In this document: piece by piece, positions 35,526 through 44,750 of the stretch
Layout: every line of letters starts with the position of its first letter
Numbering within the stretch: the first letter of the stretch is position 1
Assembly (NCBI RefSeq): GCF_003583935.1
Contig: NZ_QYRN01000002.1
Coordinates: forward strand, 124,001-188,000
Origin: Aureimonas flava
GTDB taxonomy: Bacteria > Pseudomonadota > Alphaproteobacteria > Rhizobiales > Rhizobiaceae
Direction: 5' to 3'
Length of the DNA stretch: 64,000 nucleotides
Position numbers and translations under genes: made by a program
The notes under the pieces: generated by a model
Databases searched by the model: none
Told to the model about the DNA's origin: nothing
Seen by the model: only the letters and a program-made list of their open reading frames with translations

Positions 35526-36605
35526 ATGCATTACCGGATCTTCGACTGCTGGCGCTTCTGCGCCGCGATCCTCGTGATGACCTATCACTTCCTGTTCTTC
35601 GCGCCCGGCGCGGACGCGCGGAGCGGCACCGATCTCCTGCACCACCTGTCGCCGCTTCTCGACACGTTTTTCATGATCTCCGGCTTCGTGATCGCCGCGC
35701 GCTACGCCGCGCGCATGAACACGATGGGCGACTACCGCCGCTTCCTGCGCCGGCGCGTGGCCCGGCTCTACCCGCTCCACCTCCTGACGCTCCTGTTCTT
35801 CGGCTCCGTCGGCGCCGCGGGCGCCCTCGGGCTCGTCACCCTGCACGACCTGCCCCGATGGAACATGGCGGACCTGCCCTTCCACGTCCTGGCGCTCCAC
35901 GCATGGGGCACAACCGCGCGCCTCGCCTTCGACTATCCGAACTGGTCGGTGAGCGCCGAGTTCTTCTGCTATCTCCTGTTTCCGGCGGTGGTGCTGGTGC
36001 TGCGGCGCGCCGGCGTGTCCGGCCTGTGCTTCCTGCTCTTCGGCTGGATCGCCGTCCTGGAGGTGTGGAGCCGGGGGGGCGTGTTTCCCGGAGCCCACTG
36101 GACCGGGGCCGACACGTTCGGCGCCTATCGGGCCTTCGCCGACTTCACCGCCGGCGCCCTCGCAGCGGCCCTCGTCGAGCGGCGCGTCCTGCCGGTGGTC
36201 TCGCACGGGCCCGGCTTCCTGGCGCTCGCCGCCGCGCTGGCGACCATGGTCGCGACGCCGCTGGTGCACCTGACGCTGGCGCTCCTGTTCCTGTCGATCC
36301 TGCTGATCGGCCTGTCGGAAAGCGCGCGCCCGCGCTCCACCGAGCGGCTGGAGCCCTGGATGGCGCTGATGCGCCTGTCCTTCGGCATCTACATCCTGCA
36401 CGCGGCCTGCGAGATCGTCTTCCTGTCGTTCCTGTGGAAGCGCGTCCTGGAGCCGATGCACCTCGTCGGGTTCTACGCCTATCTCGCCGTGCCGATGCTG
36501 GCGACGATCACGCTTGCGTGGGTGTGCGCCCGCTTCGTGGAGGCCCCCATCGGCAGGCGTCTGGCGGGCGTGCCGCCGCGCCCCGCCGTTCTCGCGGGGG
36601 CCTGA
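35526..36605 (+). CDS. Acyltransferase family 3 membrane protein
   Basis: A 359-residue integral membrane protein with about ten hydrophobic segments, of the Acyltransferase_3 (OafA/NodX-like) family. The opening MHYRIFDCWRFCAAILVMTY with the conserved His21, then HHLSPLLDTFFMISGFVIAARYA, the Arg-rich loop YRRFLRRRVARLYPLHLL and WSVSAEFFCYLLFP are diagnostic. The family moves acetyl or other acyl groups onto exported sugars or lipids. It sits between dnaK and dnaJ, which are usually adjacent, on the same strand but after the dnaK terminator, so it has its own promoter. The target glycan is unknown. Confidence 0.85.
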   Translation: MHYRIFDCWRFCAAILVMTYHFLFFAPGADARSGTDLLHHLSPLLDTFFMISGFVIAARYAARMNTMGDYRRFLRRRVARLYPLHLLTLLFFGSVGAAGALGLVTLHDLPRWNMADLPFHVLALHAWGTTARLAFDYPNWSVSAEFFCYLLFPAVVLVLRRAGVSGLCFLLFGWIAVLEVWSRGGVFPGAHWTGADTFGAYRAFADFTAGALAAALVERRVLPVVSHGPGFLALAAALATMVATPLVHLTLALLFLSILLIGLSESARPRSTERLEPWMALMRLSFGIYILHAACEIVFLSFLWKRVLEPMHLVGFYAYLAVPMLATITLAWVCARFVEAPIGRRLAGVPPRPAVLAGA

Positions 36606-36762
36606 ACCGGCGCAGCCGGCCTCGCCCCGACTTTTGCTGGACGCCGTCCTATGGTAACGCGGCCCGTCCGCGCCTACATCGGGACCGCGACGGCTCCCTG
36701 CTCGAGGCCCGTCCCCACGTCATGACTGCGCCGGTCGGCCCCGCCCGGCGCGCACGAGAACG

Positions 36763-37914
36763 GTGAACCGCTTGTCCGTGAAGGTCGATTACTACGAGAT
36801 GCTCGGCGTCGTGAAGGGTTGCGACGACAAGACCCTGAAGGCCGCGTTCCGCAAGCTCGCCATGCAGTACCACCCGGACAAGAATCCCGGCGACGCGACG
36901 GCCGAGCTCAAGTTCAAGGAGATCGGCGAGGCCTACGAGGTCCTGAAGGACCCGAACAAGCGCGCCGCCTACGACCGGTTCGGCCACGCCGCCTTCCAGA
37001 ATGGGGGCGCCGGCGCCGGGCGCGGCGACTTCGCCTCCTCGATGGCCGACATCTTCGACGACATCTTCGGCGAGATGATGAGCGGGCGCGGCGGCGGCCG
37101 CCGCCAGGGCGGCCAGTCGGGCCGCGAGCGCGGCTCGGACCTGCGCTACAACATGGAGATCAGCCTCGAGGAGGCCTTCGCCGGCAAGACCGCCGAGATC
37201 GGCGTGCCGACCACGATCCAGTGCGACCAGTGCCACGGCACGGGCGCGCGGGCCGGCACCGCGCCCAAGGCCTGCCCGACCTGCGGCGGCGTCGGGCGCG
37301 TGCGCGCCGCGCAGGGCTTCTTCTCGATCGAGCGCACCTGCCCGACCTGCGCGGGCCGCGGCGAGATCATCGCCGACCCCTGCGGCAAGTGCGGCGGCGA
37401 CGGCCGCCTGCCCGAGGAGCGCAACCTGTCGGTCAACATCCCGGCCGGCATCGAGGACGGCACGCGCATCCGCCTGGCGGGCGAGGGCGAGGCGGGGCTG
37501 CGCGGCGGGCCGGCGGGCGACCTCTACATCTTCCTGTCGGTGAAGCCGCACGAGTTCTTCCAGCGCGACGGGGCCGACCTCTTCTGCAAGGTGCCGATCT
37601 CGATGACCACCGCCGCGCTCGGCGGCTCCTTCGAGGTGACCACGCTCGACGGCGCCAAGTCGCGCGTGAAGGTCCCCGAGGGCACGCAGTACGGCAAGCA
37701 GTTCCGCGTCAAGGGCAAGGGCATGCCGGTGCTGCGCTCCACGCAGACGGGCGATCTCTTCATCCAGATCTCGATCGAGACCCCCCAGAGCCTGTCGCGC
37801 CGGCAGCGCGAGCTTCTCCAGGAGTTCGAGGACATCTCCTCCTCGGAGAACTCCCCCCAGTCGACCGGGTTCTTCTCCCGGATGAAGGACTTCTTCGAAG
37901 GCCTCAGCGACTGA
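36763..37914 (+). CDS. dnaJ: Chaperone DnaJ (Hsp40)
   Basis: The 383-residue co-chaperone of DnaK has a J domain (about 8-75) with the essential HPD in [11 protein letters not shown] and a Gly-rich linker ([10 protein letters not shown]...[12 protein letters not shown]). The zinc domain has four C-x2-C-x-G-x-G repeats: [24 protein letters not shown] and CGKCGGDG. The C-terminal peptide-binding domains complete it. Two GTG starts, 36763 and 36778, are possible; neither has a clear ribosome site, and the second gives the more usual N-terminus ([11 protein letters not shown]). The gene is 157 bases after the acyltransferase and 34 before the first PmtA-like gene. Confidence 0.95.
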   Translation: MNRLSVKVDYYEMLGVVKGCDDKTLKAAFRKLAMQYHPDKNPGDATAELKFKEIGEAYEVLKDPNKRAAYDRFGHAAFQNGGAGAGRGDFASSMADIFDDIFGEMMSGRGGGRRQGGQSGRERGSDLRYNMEISLEEAFAGKTAEIGVPTTIQCDQCHGTGARAGTAPKACPTCGGVGRVRAAQGFFSIERTCPTCAGRGEIIADPCGKCGGDGRLPEERNLSVNIPAGIEDGTRIRLAGEGEAGLRGGPAGDLYIFLSVKPHEFFQRDGADLFCKVPISMTTAALGGSFEVTTLDGAKSRVKVPEGTQYGKQFRVKGKGMPVLRSTQTGDLFIQISIETPQSLSRRQRELLQEFEDISSSENSPQSTGFFSRMKDFFEGLSD

Positions 37915-37948
37915 GACCATCGCACGGGACGGCGGCGGGGAGGCCGGT

Positions 37949-38590
37949 GTGGACGCAGACCAACATCCATTGCGCCGGCAGGCGGACGCCGCCTTCATCC
38001 GTAGCTGGCTGAAGAACCCGCTCAAGATGGGCGCGGTCTCGCCCTCCTCGCGCGCGCTCGGCCGCCGCATGGCCGAGGCTGTGCCGGAGGGGCCGGCGGA
38101 CGGGGTCGTGGTGGAGCTCGGGCCTGGCACCGGCGTCGTCACCGCCTGCCTCCTGGAGGCCGGCATCGCGCCGGACCACCTGGCGTGCCTGGAATACTCG
38201 GCCGAGTTCTGCACGCTCCTGCGGGCGCGCTTTCCCCGCGTCCACGTCCTGCAGGGCGACGCCTACGAGCCGCCCGCCGCGCTGGCGCACCTTCTGGACG
38301 GGCGGCCGCTGCGCGCCGTGGTCTCCAGCCTTCCCCTGATGACGCGGCCCGAGCCGGACCGGGCCCGCGCCATCGCGCGCTATCTCGACCTCCTGCCGCC
38401 GGGCGCGCCCTTCATCCAGTTCTCCTACGCCTTCGCGCCGCCGGTCCGCGCCGAGCGCGTCGACGCGGGAACCACGGTCTCGCCCTGGATCAAGCGCAAC
38501 CTTCCGCCCGCGCGCGTCATCACCTATAGGCGAGACGCGGGTCGGGCGGGCCGGGAGGCATTGCCGGCCTTCGCCGTCGTGCCAAAATGA
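37949..38590 (+). CDS. PmtA-like SAM-dependent phospholipid N-methyltransferase, copy 1
   Basis: A 213-residue class I methyltransferase of the PmtA family, which in rhizobia methylates phosphatidylethanolamine toward phosphatidylcholine. The family start FIRSWLKNPLKMGAVSPSSR is followed by the SAM motif VVELGPGTGVVTACLLEAG, the acidic strand CLEYSAEFC, the motif GDAYEPP and SSLPLMTRP. Start is GTG at 37949, 34 bases after dnaJ. A second related gene follows at 38650, so only one may be the main PmtA. The C-terminus PPARVITYRR is typical. Enzymatic identity is inferred from the family only. Confidence 0.75.
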   Translation: MDADQHPLRRQADAAFIRSWLKNPLKMGAVSPSSRALGRRMAEAVPEGPADGVVVELGPGTGVVTACLLEAGIAPDHLACLEYSAEFCTLLRARFPRVHVLQGDAYEPPAALAHLLDGRPLRAVVSSLPLMTRPEPDRARAIARYLDLLPPGAPFIQFSYAFAPPVRAERVDAGTTVSPWIKRNLPPARVITYRRDAGRAGREALPAFAVVPK

Positions 38591-38649
38591 TCGGGTAAGC
38601 ATCGTCGCCAATCGGCCCGAGGGGTCGCGAAGGGGAGCCGGAGGACCAG

Positions 38650-39264
38650 ATGAGCGGACGCATGGAACAGGACGCGGCGCGCGAGCGCCGGAAGGATCTG
38701 GCACGCTTCTTCGGCACCTGGATGCGCAACCCGGTCAAGATGGGGGCCGTGGCCCCGTCCTCGGCCCGCTACTGCGCCACCATGGTCGCCTCGGCCACCA
38801 CCGAGGTCGACGGGCCGATCCTGGAACTCGGGCCGGGCCTCGGCTGCGTGACCCGGGCGCTTCTGGAGGCGGGCGTCGATCCCGCCCGCATCACCTCCAT
38901 CGAGTACGACGCCGAGTTCGCCGCCACGTTGAAGGACCGGTTCCCGGCGATCAACGTGATCCAAGGCGACGGGTTCGACCTCGACGCCACGCTGGGCGAC
39001 GGCGGCCGGACGCGGTTCGCCGCCATCCTGTTCGCGATCCCGATCGTGAAGTTCCCGCAGGAGGAGCGCCAGCGCCTGTTCTCGCGCTACTTCGACCGGC
39101 TCCTGCCCGGCGGCAACCTGACCCAGCTTTCCTATCTCTGGAAACCGCCGGTGCGCGCGGTGCCCGGCCGCTTCGACGTGTCGGCCTCCGACATCGTCTG
39201 GGACAACATCCCGCCCGCCCGGGTCTGGATCTATTCGCAGGCCGGCGCCGCACCGCTGCATTGA
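38650..39264 (+). CDS. PmtA-like SAM-dependent phospholipid N-methyltransferase, copy 2
   Basis: 204 residues, clearly paralogous to the preceding gene: FFGTWMRNPVKMGAVAPSSA, ILELGPGLGCVTRALLEAGV, SIEYDAEFAATLK, GDGFDLDATLG and NIPPARVWIY align along the whole length. The QLSYLWKPPVRA segment corresponds to QFSYAFAPPVRA of copy 1. It reads slightly closer to rhizobial PmtA in the aligned blocks, but this needs a tree. GGAG precedes the ATG by about nine bases. The next gene starts within its stop codon, indicating coupling. Confidence 0.78.
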   Translation: MSGRMEQDAARERRKDLARFFGTWMRNPVKMGAVAPSSARYCATMVASATTEVDGPILELGPGLGCVTRALLEAGVDPARITSIEYDAEFAATLKDRFPAINVIQGDGFDLDATLGDGGRTRFAAILFAIPIVKFPQEERQRLFSRYFDRLLPGGNLTQLSYLWKPPVRAVPGRFDVSASDIVWDNIPPARVWIYSQAGAAPLH

Positions 39265-39857
39265 TCCCGCGCATCCTGGTCCTCGCCGGCGACACCGCCG
39301 CCGGCTCACCCGCCGCGCGCCTGGCGCAGGAGGCGACGCGCGCCCTGTCGCCGACCGACGCGGCGCTGACGGCGGCGGCGCTCGCCGACTACCCGCTTCC
39401 CTTCTTCGAGGGCCCGCCGCCCGGTTCGGGGCACGTCGAGGAGGCGCCGCAGAACGCGCGCCTCCTGGCGCAGAGGCTGGCCCTCCAGGACGGGCTCCTC
39501 CTGGTCTGCCCCGAGATCAACGCGGGACCGCCCGCGGCCCTCAAGAACGCGCTGGACTGGGCGGGCGCCGTGGGCGCCGCGGACCCGGCGGGGCGCCCGC
39601 CCTTCGCGCGCCTCGTGGTGGCGCTCGCCGCCACGGGCGCGGGGGGCGAGGACGGGCGCTCGGCGCTGGCGCAGCTCCGGGCGATCCTGGCCTCGCTCGG
39701 CGCCGACGTGCTCACCGCCGAACTGCGTCTTGCCGCCGGCGAGGACGCCTTCGACGCCAGCGGCCGGATCCGGGACCCCGCCATGCGTGCCCGCCTCGAC
39801 GATCTCCTCGACCGCCTGTTCGACGCCTCCCGCGCGCTCGGGCGACAGGGCGGCTGA
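39261..39857 (+). CDS. NADPH-dependent FMN reductase family protein
   Basis: The 198-residue flavodoxin-fold protein has ILVLAGDTAAGSPAARLAQEA (FMN phosphate loop variant), LLVCPEINAGPPAALKNALDWA (the PEYNxxxxxxLKNxxDW family motif) and LVVALAATGAGGEDG. Members reduce FMN, quinones or metals with NAD(P)H. The start is TTG at 39261, overlapping the previous stop (TTGA), so it is translated with the methyltransferase. A possible link between the two functions is not apparent. Confidence 0.75.
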   Translation: MIPRILVLAGDTAAGSPAARLAQEATRALSPTDAALTAAALADYPLPFFEGPPPGSGHVEEAPQNARLLAQRLALQDGLLLVCPEINAGPPAALKNALDWAGAVGAADPAGRPPFARLVVALAATGAGGEDGRSALAQLRAILASLGADVLTAELRLAAGEDAFDASGRIRDPAMRARLDDLLDRLFDASRALGRQGG

Positions 39858-39919
39858 GAGGAACCATTCGGCGCGGGGGCCGTTGGCCGGCCATCCACCG
39901 GCCAGGGGAAATCCGCGCC

Positions 39920-40492
39920 ATGTCCCACGCGACGCTCACACCGTCCGGCGAGCTCGAACGCGACGTCCGGCGACACCTGCACCACCACTGGAAGGGCTAC
40001 GCCGTCCAGGCCGTGCTGATGATGGCGGCCGGTGCGCTCGCGATCCTGGTGCCCTTCGCCGCCACGCTGGCCTCGACCCTGTTCTTCGGCTGGCTCCTCG
40101 CCGCGCTCGGGCTGGTCGGCCTGGTAGCCACCGCGCGGGCGGGCCGTGCCTTCGGCGGCTTCGGCACGGGGCTCGCGATCGGCGCCGCGACGCTGGTGCT
40201 CGGCCTCCTGATCGTCGTGGATCCGTTCGCGGGGGCCGTCGCGCTGACCACGCTCTTGGCGATCTACTTCATGCTGCTGGGCCTTGCGACCTTCGCCATG
40301 GCCAACGCCTTCCGGGTGTCGGGCGGGCGGTTCTGGCTGCTGGCGCTAGCCGGCATCGTCAATGTCGGCCTCGCGCTGTTCCTGGTGGTCGGGCTGCCGG
40401 GCACGGCGGTCTGGGCCGTCGGCCTGTTCCTCGGCATCTCGCTCCTCAGCTCCGGCGCCAGCCTTCTTGCCGCCGCGCTGCGCGCGCGGTGA
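39920..40492 (+). CDS. HdeD family membrane protein
   Basis: The 190-residue protein consists of six hydrophobic segments in three hairpins, with short His-rich N-terminus (RRHLHHHWKGY) before the first helix. The pattern ALAILVPFAATLASTLFFGWLL and the second repeat GLLIVVDPFAGAVALTTLLAIYF is that of HdeD (DUF308), linked in E. coli to acid resistance at high cell density. Function here is unknown. AGGGGAAA precedes the ATG. It converges on the SDR gene with 14 bases between. Confidence 0.75.
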   Translation: MSHATLTPSGELERDVRRHLHHHWKGYAVQAVLMMAAGALAILVPFAATLASTLFFGWLLAALGLVGLVATARAGRAFGGFGTGLAIGAATLVLGLLIVVDPFAGAVALTTLLAIYFMLLGLATFAMANAFRVSGGRFWLLALAGIVNVGLALFLVVGLPGTAVWAVGLFLGISLLSSGASLLAAALRAR

Positions 40493-40506
40493 GGCGCGGG
40501 CGGCGC

Positions 40507-41286
40507 TCAGACGTGCTGGCCGCCGTTGATGTGGATCTCGGCGCCGTTCACGTAGGACGCCTGCCCCGAGCACAGGAAATAGATGATGTCGGCGACCTCG
40601 GCGGTCTTGCCGAGGCGGCGCATCGGGATCTGCTCCACGATCTTCTCCGTGCCGGGCGACAGGATCGCGGTGTCGATCTCGCCGGGCGCGATGGCGTTGA
40701 CGCGGATGCCGTCCGGTCCGAAGTCCGCCGCCATCTCGCGCGTCAGCGAGGCGAGCGCGGCCTTGGAGGTCGCATAGGCGGTGCCGGCGAAGGGATGGAC
40801 GCGGCTGCCGACGATCGAGGTCACGTTGACGATCGCCCCGCCCGCGGCGGCGAGTTCCTGGTGGAGGCCCCGCGCCAGCATGATCGGGGCGAAGAGGTTC
40901 ACCTGGAACACGTCGCGCCACACGTGCATGGGCGTGCGGATCGAATCCATGCGCGCGCCCTTGTCGGCCTTGGGACTGATCGCCGCGTTGTTGACCAGCG
41001 CCTGGAGGCGGCCGCCGCCGACCTGGAGCCGCTGGCGGATCTCCGACACGGCGTAGCCGACGTCCTCCGGGTCCGACAGGTCGACGCGGATGTGGTCCTC
41101 CGGGCCCGCCGGCCAGGGGCAGTCGACCGAGAAGTCCTGGCGGGAGCAGGTGATGACGCGCCACCCCTCGCGCGAGAACCGCTTCACGGTCGCATGGCCG
41201 ATGCCGCGCGAGGCGCCGGTGAGCACCAGCGTCGGGCGCTCGTCGGCCGAGGCGGAAGCGGACGTGTCGGCGGCGGGATGGGGCAT
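40507..41286 (-). CDS. SDR family NAD(P)-dependent oxidoreductase
   Basis: A classical short-chain dehydrogenase of 259 residues. The cofactor loop is LVLTGASRGIGHATVKRF. It has NNAA at the strand-4 position, the catalytic Ser in VTSIVGSRV, Tyr and Lys in YATSKAAL, and AIAPGEIDTAI. The chain ends with INGGQHV. The N-terminal extension PHPAADTSASASADERP before the fold is low complexity. An alternative start at 41340 adds 18 residues; neither start has a strong ribosome site. The TGASRGIG type and NADP-like Arg after strand 2 (CSRQD) suggest NADP. Substrate unknown. Confidence 0.82.
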   Translation of the reverse strand: MPHPAADTSASASADERPTLVLTGASRGIGHATVKRFSREGWRVITCSRQDFSVDCPWPAGPEDHIRVDLSDPEDVGYAVSEIRQRLQVGGGRLQALVNNAAISPKADKGARMDSIRTPMHVWRDVFQVNLFAPIMLARGLHQELAAAGGAIVNVTSIVGSRVHPFAGTAYATSKAALASLTREMAADFGPDGIRVNAIAPGEIDTAILSPGTEKIVEQIPMRRLGKTAEVADIIYFLCSGQASYVNGAEIHINGGQHV

Positions 41287-41429
41287 CGGATCACTCGCGA
41301 GGTTGCGCCGGCCCCGATCGGTCGCGGCGGCCCGAGACATCCTTTAGCCGATCCGCCGCCGCGCGCGAACCTCGATTGCGCGCCGCGGGTCGGCGAGAAG
41401 CCACCGGCCGGGACGGCAGGGAGAATGCG

Positions 41430-42107
41430 ATGACGGCGAAGCCCGGAACCCATACGTTCCACCGTGCCTTCCTGCGCGGCGTTCGGGCGCGCCCGCGCCT
41501 GCTCCTGTCGGCGGGGCTGGCGGTGGCGGCGACCCTCGCCTCGCCGCGCTCGCTGGACCTCACCACCCGCGTCCTCGTCGGCTGGGACGTCGGCGTCCTG
41601 TTCTATCTCGGCATGATCGCGCGCATGATGGCGCGCAGCTCGGGCGCCGGGAACCTGCGCCGTCGCGCCCGCCGTCAGGACGAGGGCCGGCGGACGATCC
41701 TCCTGCTGACCGGCCTCGCGATCGCCGCCAGCTTCGGCGCCATCGCGGCTGACCTTCACGGGCTCGACGATCGCGATCCCAATCCGTGGCGGCTGGCGTT
41801 GGCGGGCGGCACCATCCTCCTGTCCTGGACCGTGACCCAGGTGATGATGGCGCTGCACTATGCCGGCGAGTTCTACGCCCGGCCGGACGCGGAGGGCGGT
41901 CTGGAGTTTCCCGGCGGCGACCGGACGCCGGGCTACGGCGACTTCCTGTACTTCGCCTTCACGATGGGCGCCGCCTGCCAGACCTCCGACGTCGCCGTCT
42001 CGGCCAAGGGCATGCGCGAGCTGGTGCTCGCCCATACGATCCTCGCCTTCCTGTTCAACACCACGGTGCTGGCGCTGGCGGTCAATGTGGGCGCGAGCGT
42101 GATCTAG
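41430..42107 (+). CDS. DUF1345 family membrane protein
   Basis: The 225-residue protein has five or six hydrophobic helices and the DUF1345 signature GYGDFLYFAFTMGAACQTSDV together with the earlier VLVGWDVGVLFYLGMIARMM. The family is of unknown function and resembles the pore half of small potassium channels only loosely (GYGDF recalls a selectivity filter, but this is likely chance). GGGAG precedes the ATG. Next gene hrpB begins 68 bases later. Confidence 0.8.
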   Translation: MTAKPGTHTFHRAFLRGVRARPRLLLSAGLAVAATLASPRSLDLTTRVLVGWDVGVLFYLGMIARMMARSSGAGNLRRRARRQDEGRRTILLLTGLAIAASFGAIAADLHGLDDRDPNPWRLALAGGTILLSWTVTQVMMALHYAGEFYARPDAEGGLEFPGGDRTPGYGDFLYFAFTMGAACQTSDVAVSAKGMRELVLAHTILAFLFNTTVLALAVNVGASVI

Positions 42108-42175
42108 GGCGCGACCCGGCGGCGCACCCGCCGGCCGGCTGGACAAGGCGCGCGCGCCTCGGGCAAGACGGGCCC

Positions 42176-44659
42176 ATGCCCGCCGCTCCCGCGCTTCCCA
42201 GCCTTCCCGTCACCGCCGTCCTCGCCGAACTCGGCGCGGCGCTGGCCGGCCACGGGGTCGCCGTCCTGGTGGCGCCACCCGGCGCCGGCAAGACGACGCT
42301 GGTGCCGCTGCACCTTCTCGGCGCGCTGCCCGAAGGACGCATCGTGCTGGTGGAGCCGCGCCGGCTCGCCGCGCGGGCCGCGGCCTCGCGCATGGCCGAT
42401 CTCCTCGGCGAGACGCCCGGCGCGACGGTCGGCTGGCGCATGCGCCTCGACACGCGGGTGTCGGCCCGCACCCGCATCGAGGTCGTGACCGAGGGCGTCG
42501 CCACCCGCATGATCCTGTCGGACCCGGAGCTTTCAGGCGTCGCGGCGATCCTGTTCGACGAGTTCCACGAACGCTCGCTGGACGGCGACCTCGCCCTCGC
42601 CCTCGCGCTCGACGTGCGCGAGGCCCTGCGCCCCGACCTGCGGCTCCTGGTCATGTCGGCGACGCTGGACGGGGCGCGGGTGGCCTCGCTCCTCGGCGAG
42701 GCGCCGGTGGTGCGCAGCGCGGGCCGGGCCTTTCCGGTCGAAGTGCGCCACCGCGAGCGCGGCGCCGCCGAGGCGGTGGAGGACGCCGTGGCCGCCGCGA
42801 TCCGCGAGGAACTCGGCGCCGGCTCGGGCTCGATCCTCGCCTTCCTGCCGGGCCAGCGCGAGATCGAGCGGACCGCCGAGCGCCTCGCCGGGCGCCTGCC
42901 GGCCGATGTGGTTCTCGCCCCGCTGTTCGGGCGCCTGGAGGGGGCCGAACAGGACCTCGCGATCCGTCCGGCACCGGCGGGCCGTCGCAAGGTGGTGCTG
43001 GCCACCACGATCGCGGAGACCTCGATCACCATCGACGGCGTCGCCACGGTGATCGATTCCGGCCTGAAGCGTCAGCCCGTGTTCGAGCCGGCCACCGGGC
43101 TCCAGCGGCTGGAAACGGTGCGCGTGTCGCGCGCGGCGGCCGAGCAGCGGGCCGGTCGTGCCGGCCGCACCGCGCCGGGCACCGCGATCCGCCTGTGGCG
43201 GGCGGAGCAGACCGCCGCGCTGGAGCCCTTCGACCGGCCCGAGATCCTGTCCAGCGACCTGTCGGCGCTGGTGCTCGACGCCCTGGCCTTCGGCGTCGCC
43301 GAGCCCGCCTCGCTGCGCTTCCTGGACCCGCCGCCCGCGCCCGCCGTGGCGGAGGCGCGCGCGCTGCTGCGCGATCTCGGCGCGTTGGATGGGGACGGGC
43401 GGATGACGCCGGTGGGCGAGGCGATGCGCGCCCTGCCGCTGCCCCCGCGCCTGGCACGCATGGTCGCGGGCGCGGCGGCGGGCGAGGCGCGGCGCGCGGC
43501 GGCCCGGCTCACCGTGCTCCTGACCGAGCCCGGCCTCGGCGGCCTGGGCGTAGACCTCGCCGAGCGGCTGCGCCAGTGGCGTGCCGACCGCACTCCCCGC
43601 GCCCGCGCGGCCGAGCATCTGGCCGGCCGCATCGCCGCGACGCCCCTGCCCGCCCTGCCCGACCCGCTGGACGACGACGATCCGGGCGCGCTCCTGTCGC
43701 TCGCCTATCCCGACCGGGTGGCCCTGGCGCGCGGGGCGCCCGGCGCCTTCGTGCTCGCCAACGGCCGGGGCGGCGTGCTGGAGCGCGAACATGCGCTGTC
43801 GCGCGAGGCGGCGCTGGTGGTGGCCGACCTGCAGGGCGTGTCCACGGGCGCCGCGCAGCGCACCGGGCGCATCCGCAGCGCGGCCGCGATTCCCAAGGCC
43901 CGCCTCGACGCGCTCCTCCAAGCGCGCATCGTGGAGGAGGACACGCTCGCCTTCGACGCCGCCAGCCGCTCGGTGCGCGCACGGCGGGTGCGCCGCCTCG
44001 GCCGTGCCGTCCTAGCCGAGGCGCCGCTGCCGACGCCCCGGGGCGAGGCGACGGGGCGCGCGCTGATGGCGGGCCTGCGCGAGTTCGGCCCGCGCGCCCT
44101 GCCGCTCGGCCGCGACGGCGAACGGCTGCTCGCGCGCCTGCGCTTCCTGCAGCCGGCCTACGGGGCCGAGGCCGGCTGGCCGGACCCGTCGGACGAGGCG
44201 CTGATGGCGACGCTCGAGGACTGGCTCCTGCCCTTCGCGCCGGGCGCCGCCGCCCTGTCCGAGATCGGCGAGGGCGCGCTGCGCGAGGCGCTGCTGGCGC
44301 GCCTGCCGCCGGGCGAGGCGCGCAAGCTGGACACGCTCGCCCCCTCGCATTTCACCGCGCCCACCGGCTCGCACCTGCCGATCCGCTACGAGGCGGAAGG
44401 GCCGGTTCTGGCGGTGCGCGTGCAGGAGCTCTTCGGCCTCGCCCGGCACCCGGCGATCGCGGGCGGACGGCTGCCGCTGATCCTGGAGCTCCTGTCGCCC
44501 GCCCACCGGCCGATCCAGATCACGCGCGACCTGCCGGGCTTCTGGAAGGGCTCCTGGGCCGAGGTCCGGGCCGACCTTCGCGGCCGCTACCCACGCCACC
44601 CCTGGCCGGAGGACCCGGCGAGCGCCGTCGCCACCAACCGGGCCAAGCCGCGCGGCTGA
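42176..44659 (+). CDS. hrpB: ATP-dependent helicase HrpB
   Basis: A DEAH-type helicase of 827 residues. Motif I is VAPPGAGKTTLV, Ia is EPRRLAARAAA, motif II reads DEFH in LFDEFHERSLDGD (a HrpB variant), motif III is MSATLDG, IV is ILAFLPGQREIER, V is TTIAETSITIDGV and VI is EQRAGRAGRT. The HA2/OB region and the HrpB C-terminal domain (LPIRYEAEGPVLAVRVQELFG ... HRPIQITRDLPGFW) complete it. The cellular role of HrpB is little known; RNA or ribosome work is assumed for the family. It is followed by actS after 91 bases, as in other rhizobia. Confidence 0.93.
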   Translation: MPAAPALPSLPVTAVLAELGAALAGHGVAVLVAPPGAGKTTLVPLHLLGALPEGRIVLVEPRRLAARAAASRMADLLGETPGATVGWRMRLDTRVSARTRIEVVTEGVATRMILSDPELSGVAAILFDEFHERSLDGDLALALALDVREALRPDLRLLVMSATLDGARVASLLGEAPVVRSAGRAFPVEVRHRERGAAEAVEDAVAAAIREELGAGSGSILAFLPGQREIERTAERLAGRLPADVVLAPLFGRLEGAEQDLAIRPAPAGRRKVVLATTIAETSITIDGVATVIDSGLKRQPVFEPATGLQRLETVRVSRAAAEQRAGRAGRTAPGTAIRLWRAEQTAALEPFDRPEILSSDLSALVLDALAFGVAEPASLRFLDPPPAPAVAEARALLRDLGALDGDGRMTPVGEAMRALPLPPRLARMVAGAAAGEARRAAARLTVLLTEPGLGGLGVDLAERLRQWRADRTPRARAAEHLAGRIAATPLPALPDPLDDDDPGALLSLAYPDRVALARGAPGAFVLANGRGGVLEREHALSREAALVVADLQGVSTGAAQRTGRIRSAAAIPKARLDALLQARIVEEDTLAFDAASRSVRARRVRRLGRAVLAEAPLPTPRGEATGRALMAGLREFGPRALPLGRDGERLLARLRFLQPAYGAEAGWPDPSDEALMATLEDWLLPFAPGAAALSEIGEGALREALLARLPPGEARKLDTLAPSHFTAPTGSHLPIRYEAEGPVLAVRVQELFGLARHPAIAGGRLPLILELLSPAHRPIQITRDLPGFWKGSWAEVRADLRGRYPRHPWPEDPASAVATNRAKPRG

Positions 44660-44750
44660 GCGCCGGCACGCGCCCCGGCGCCCACGCGTCGGCGCCGCGG
44701 CGCATTGGCCGCATCTGTGCGCGGGCGACGCGGCACCTAGTTCGCCTGTC

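Noticed and set aside
41907..41990. GYGDF of the DUF1345 protein as a potassium-channel selectivity filter
   Set aside because: The surrounding helices do not follow the channel pore pattern and the motif is part of the DUF1345 signature.
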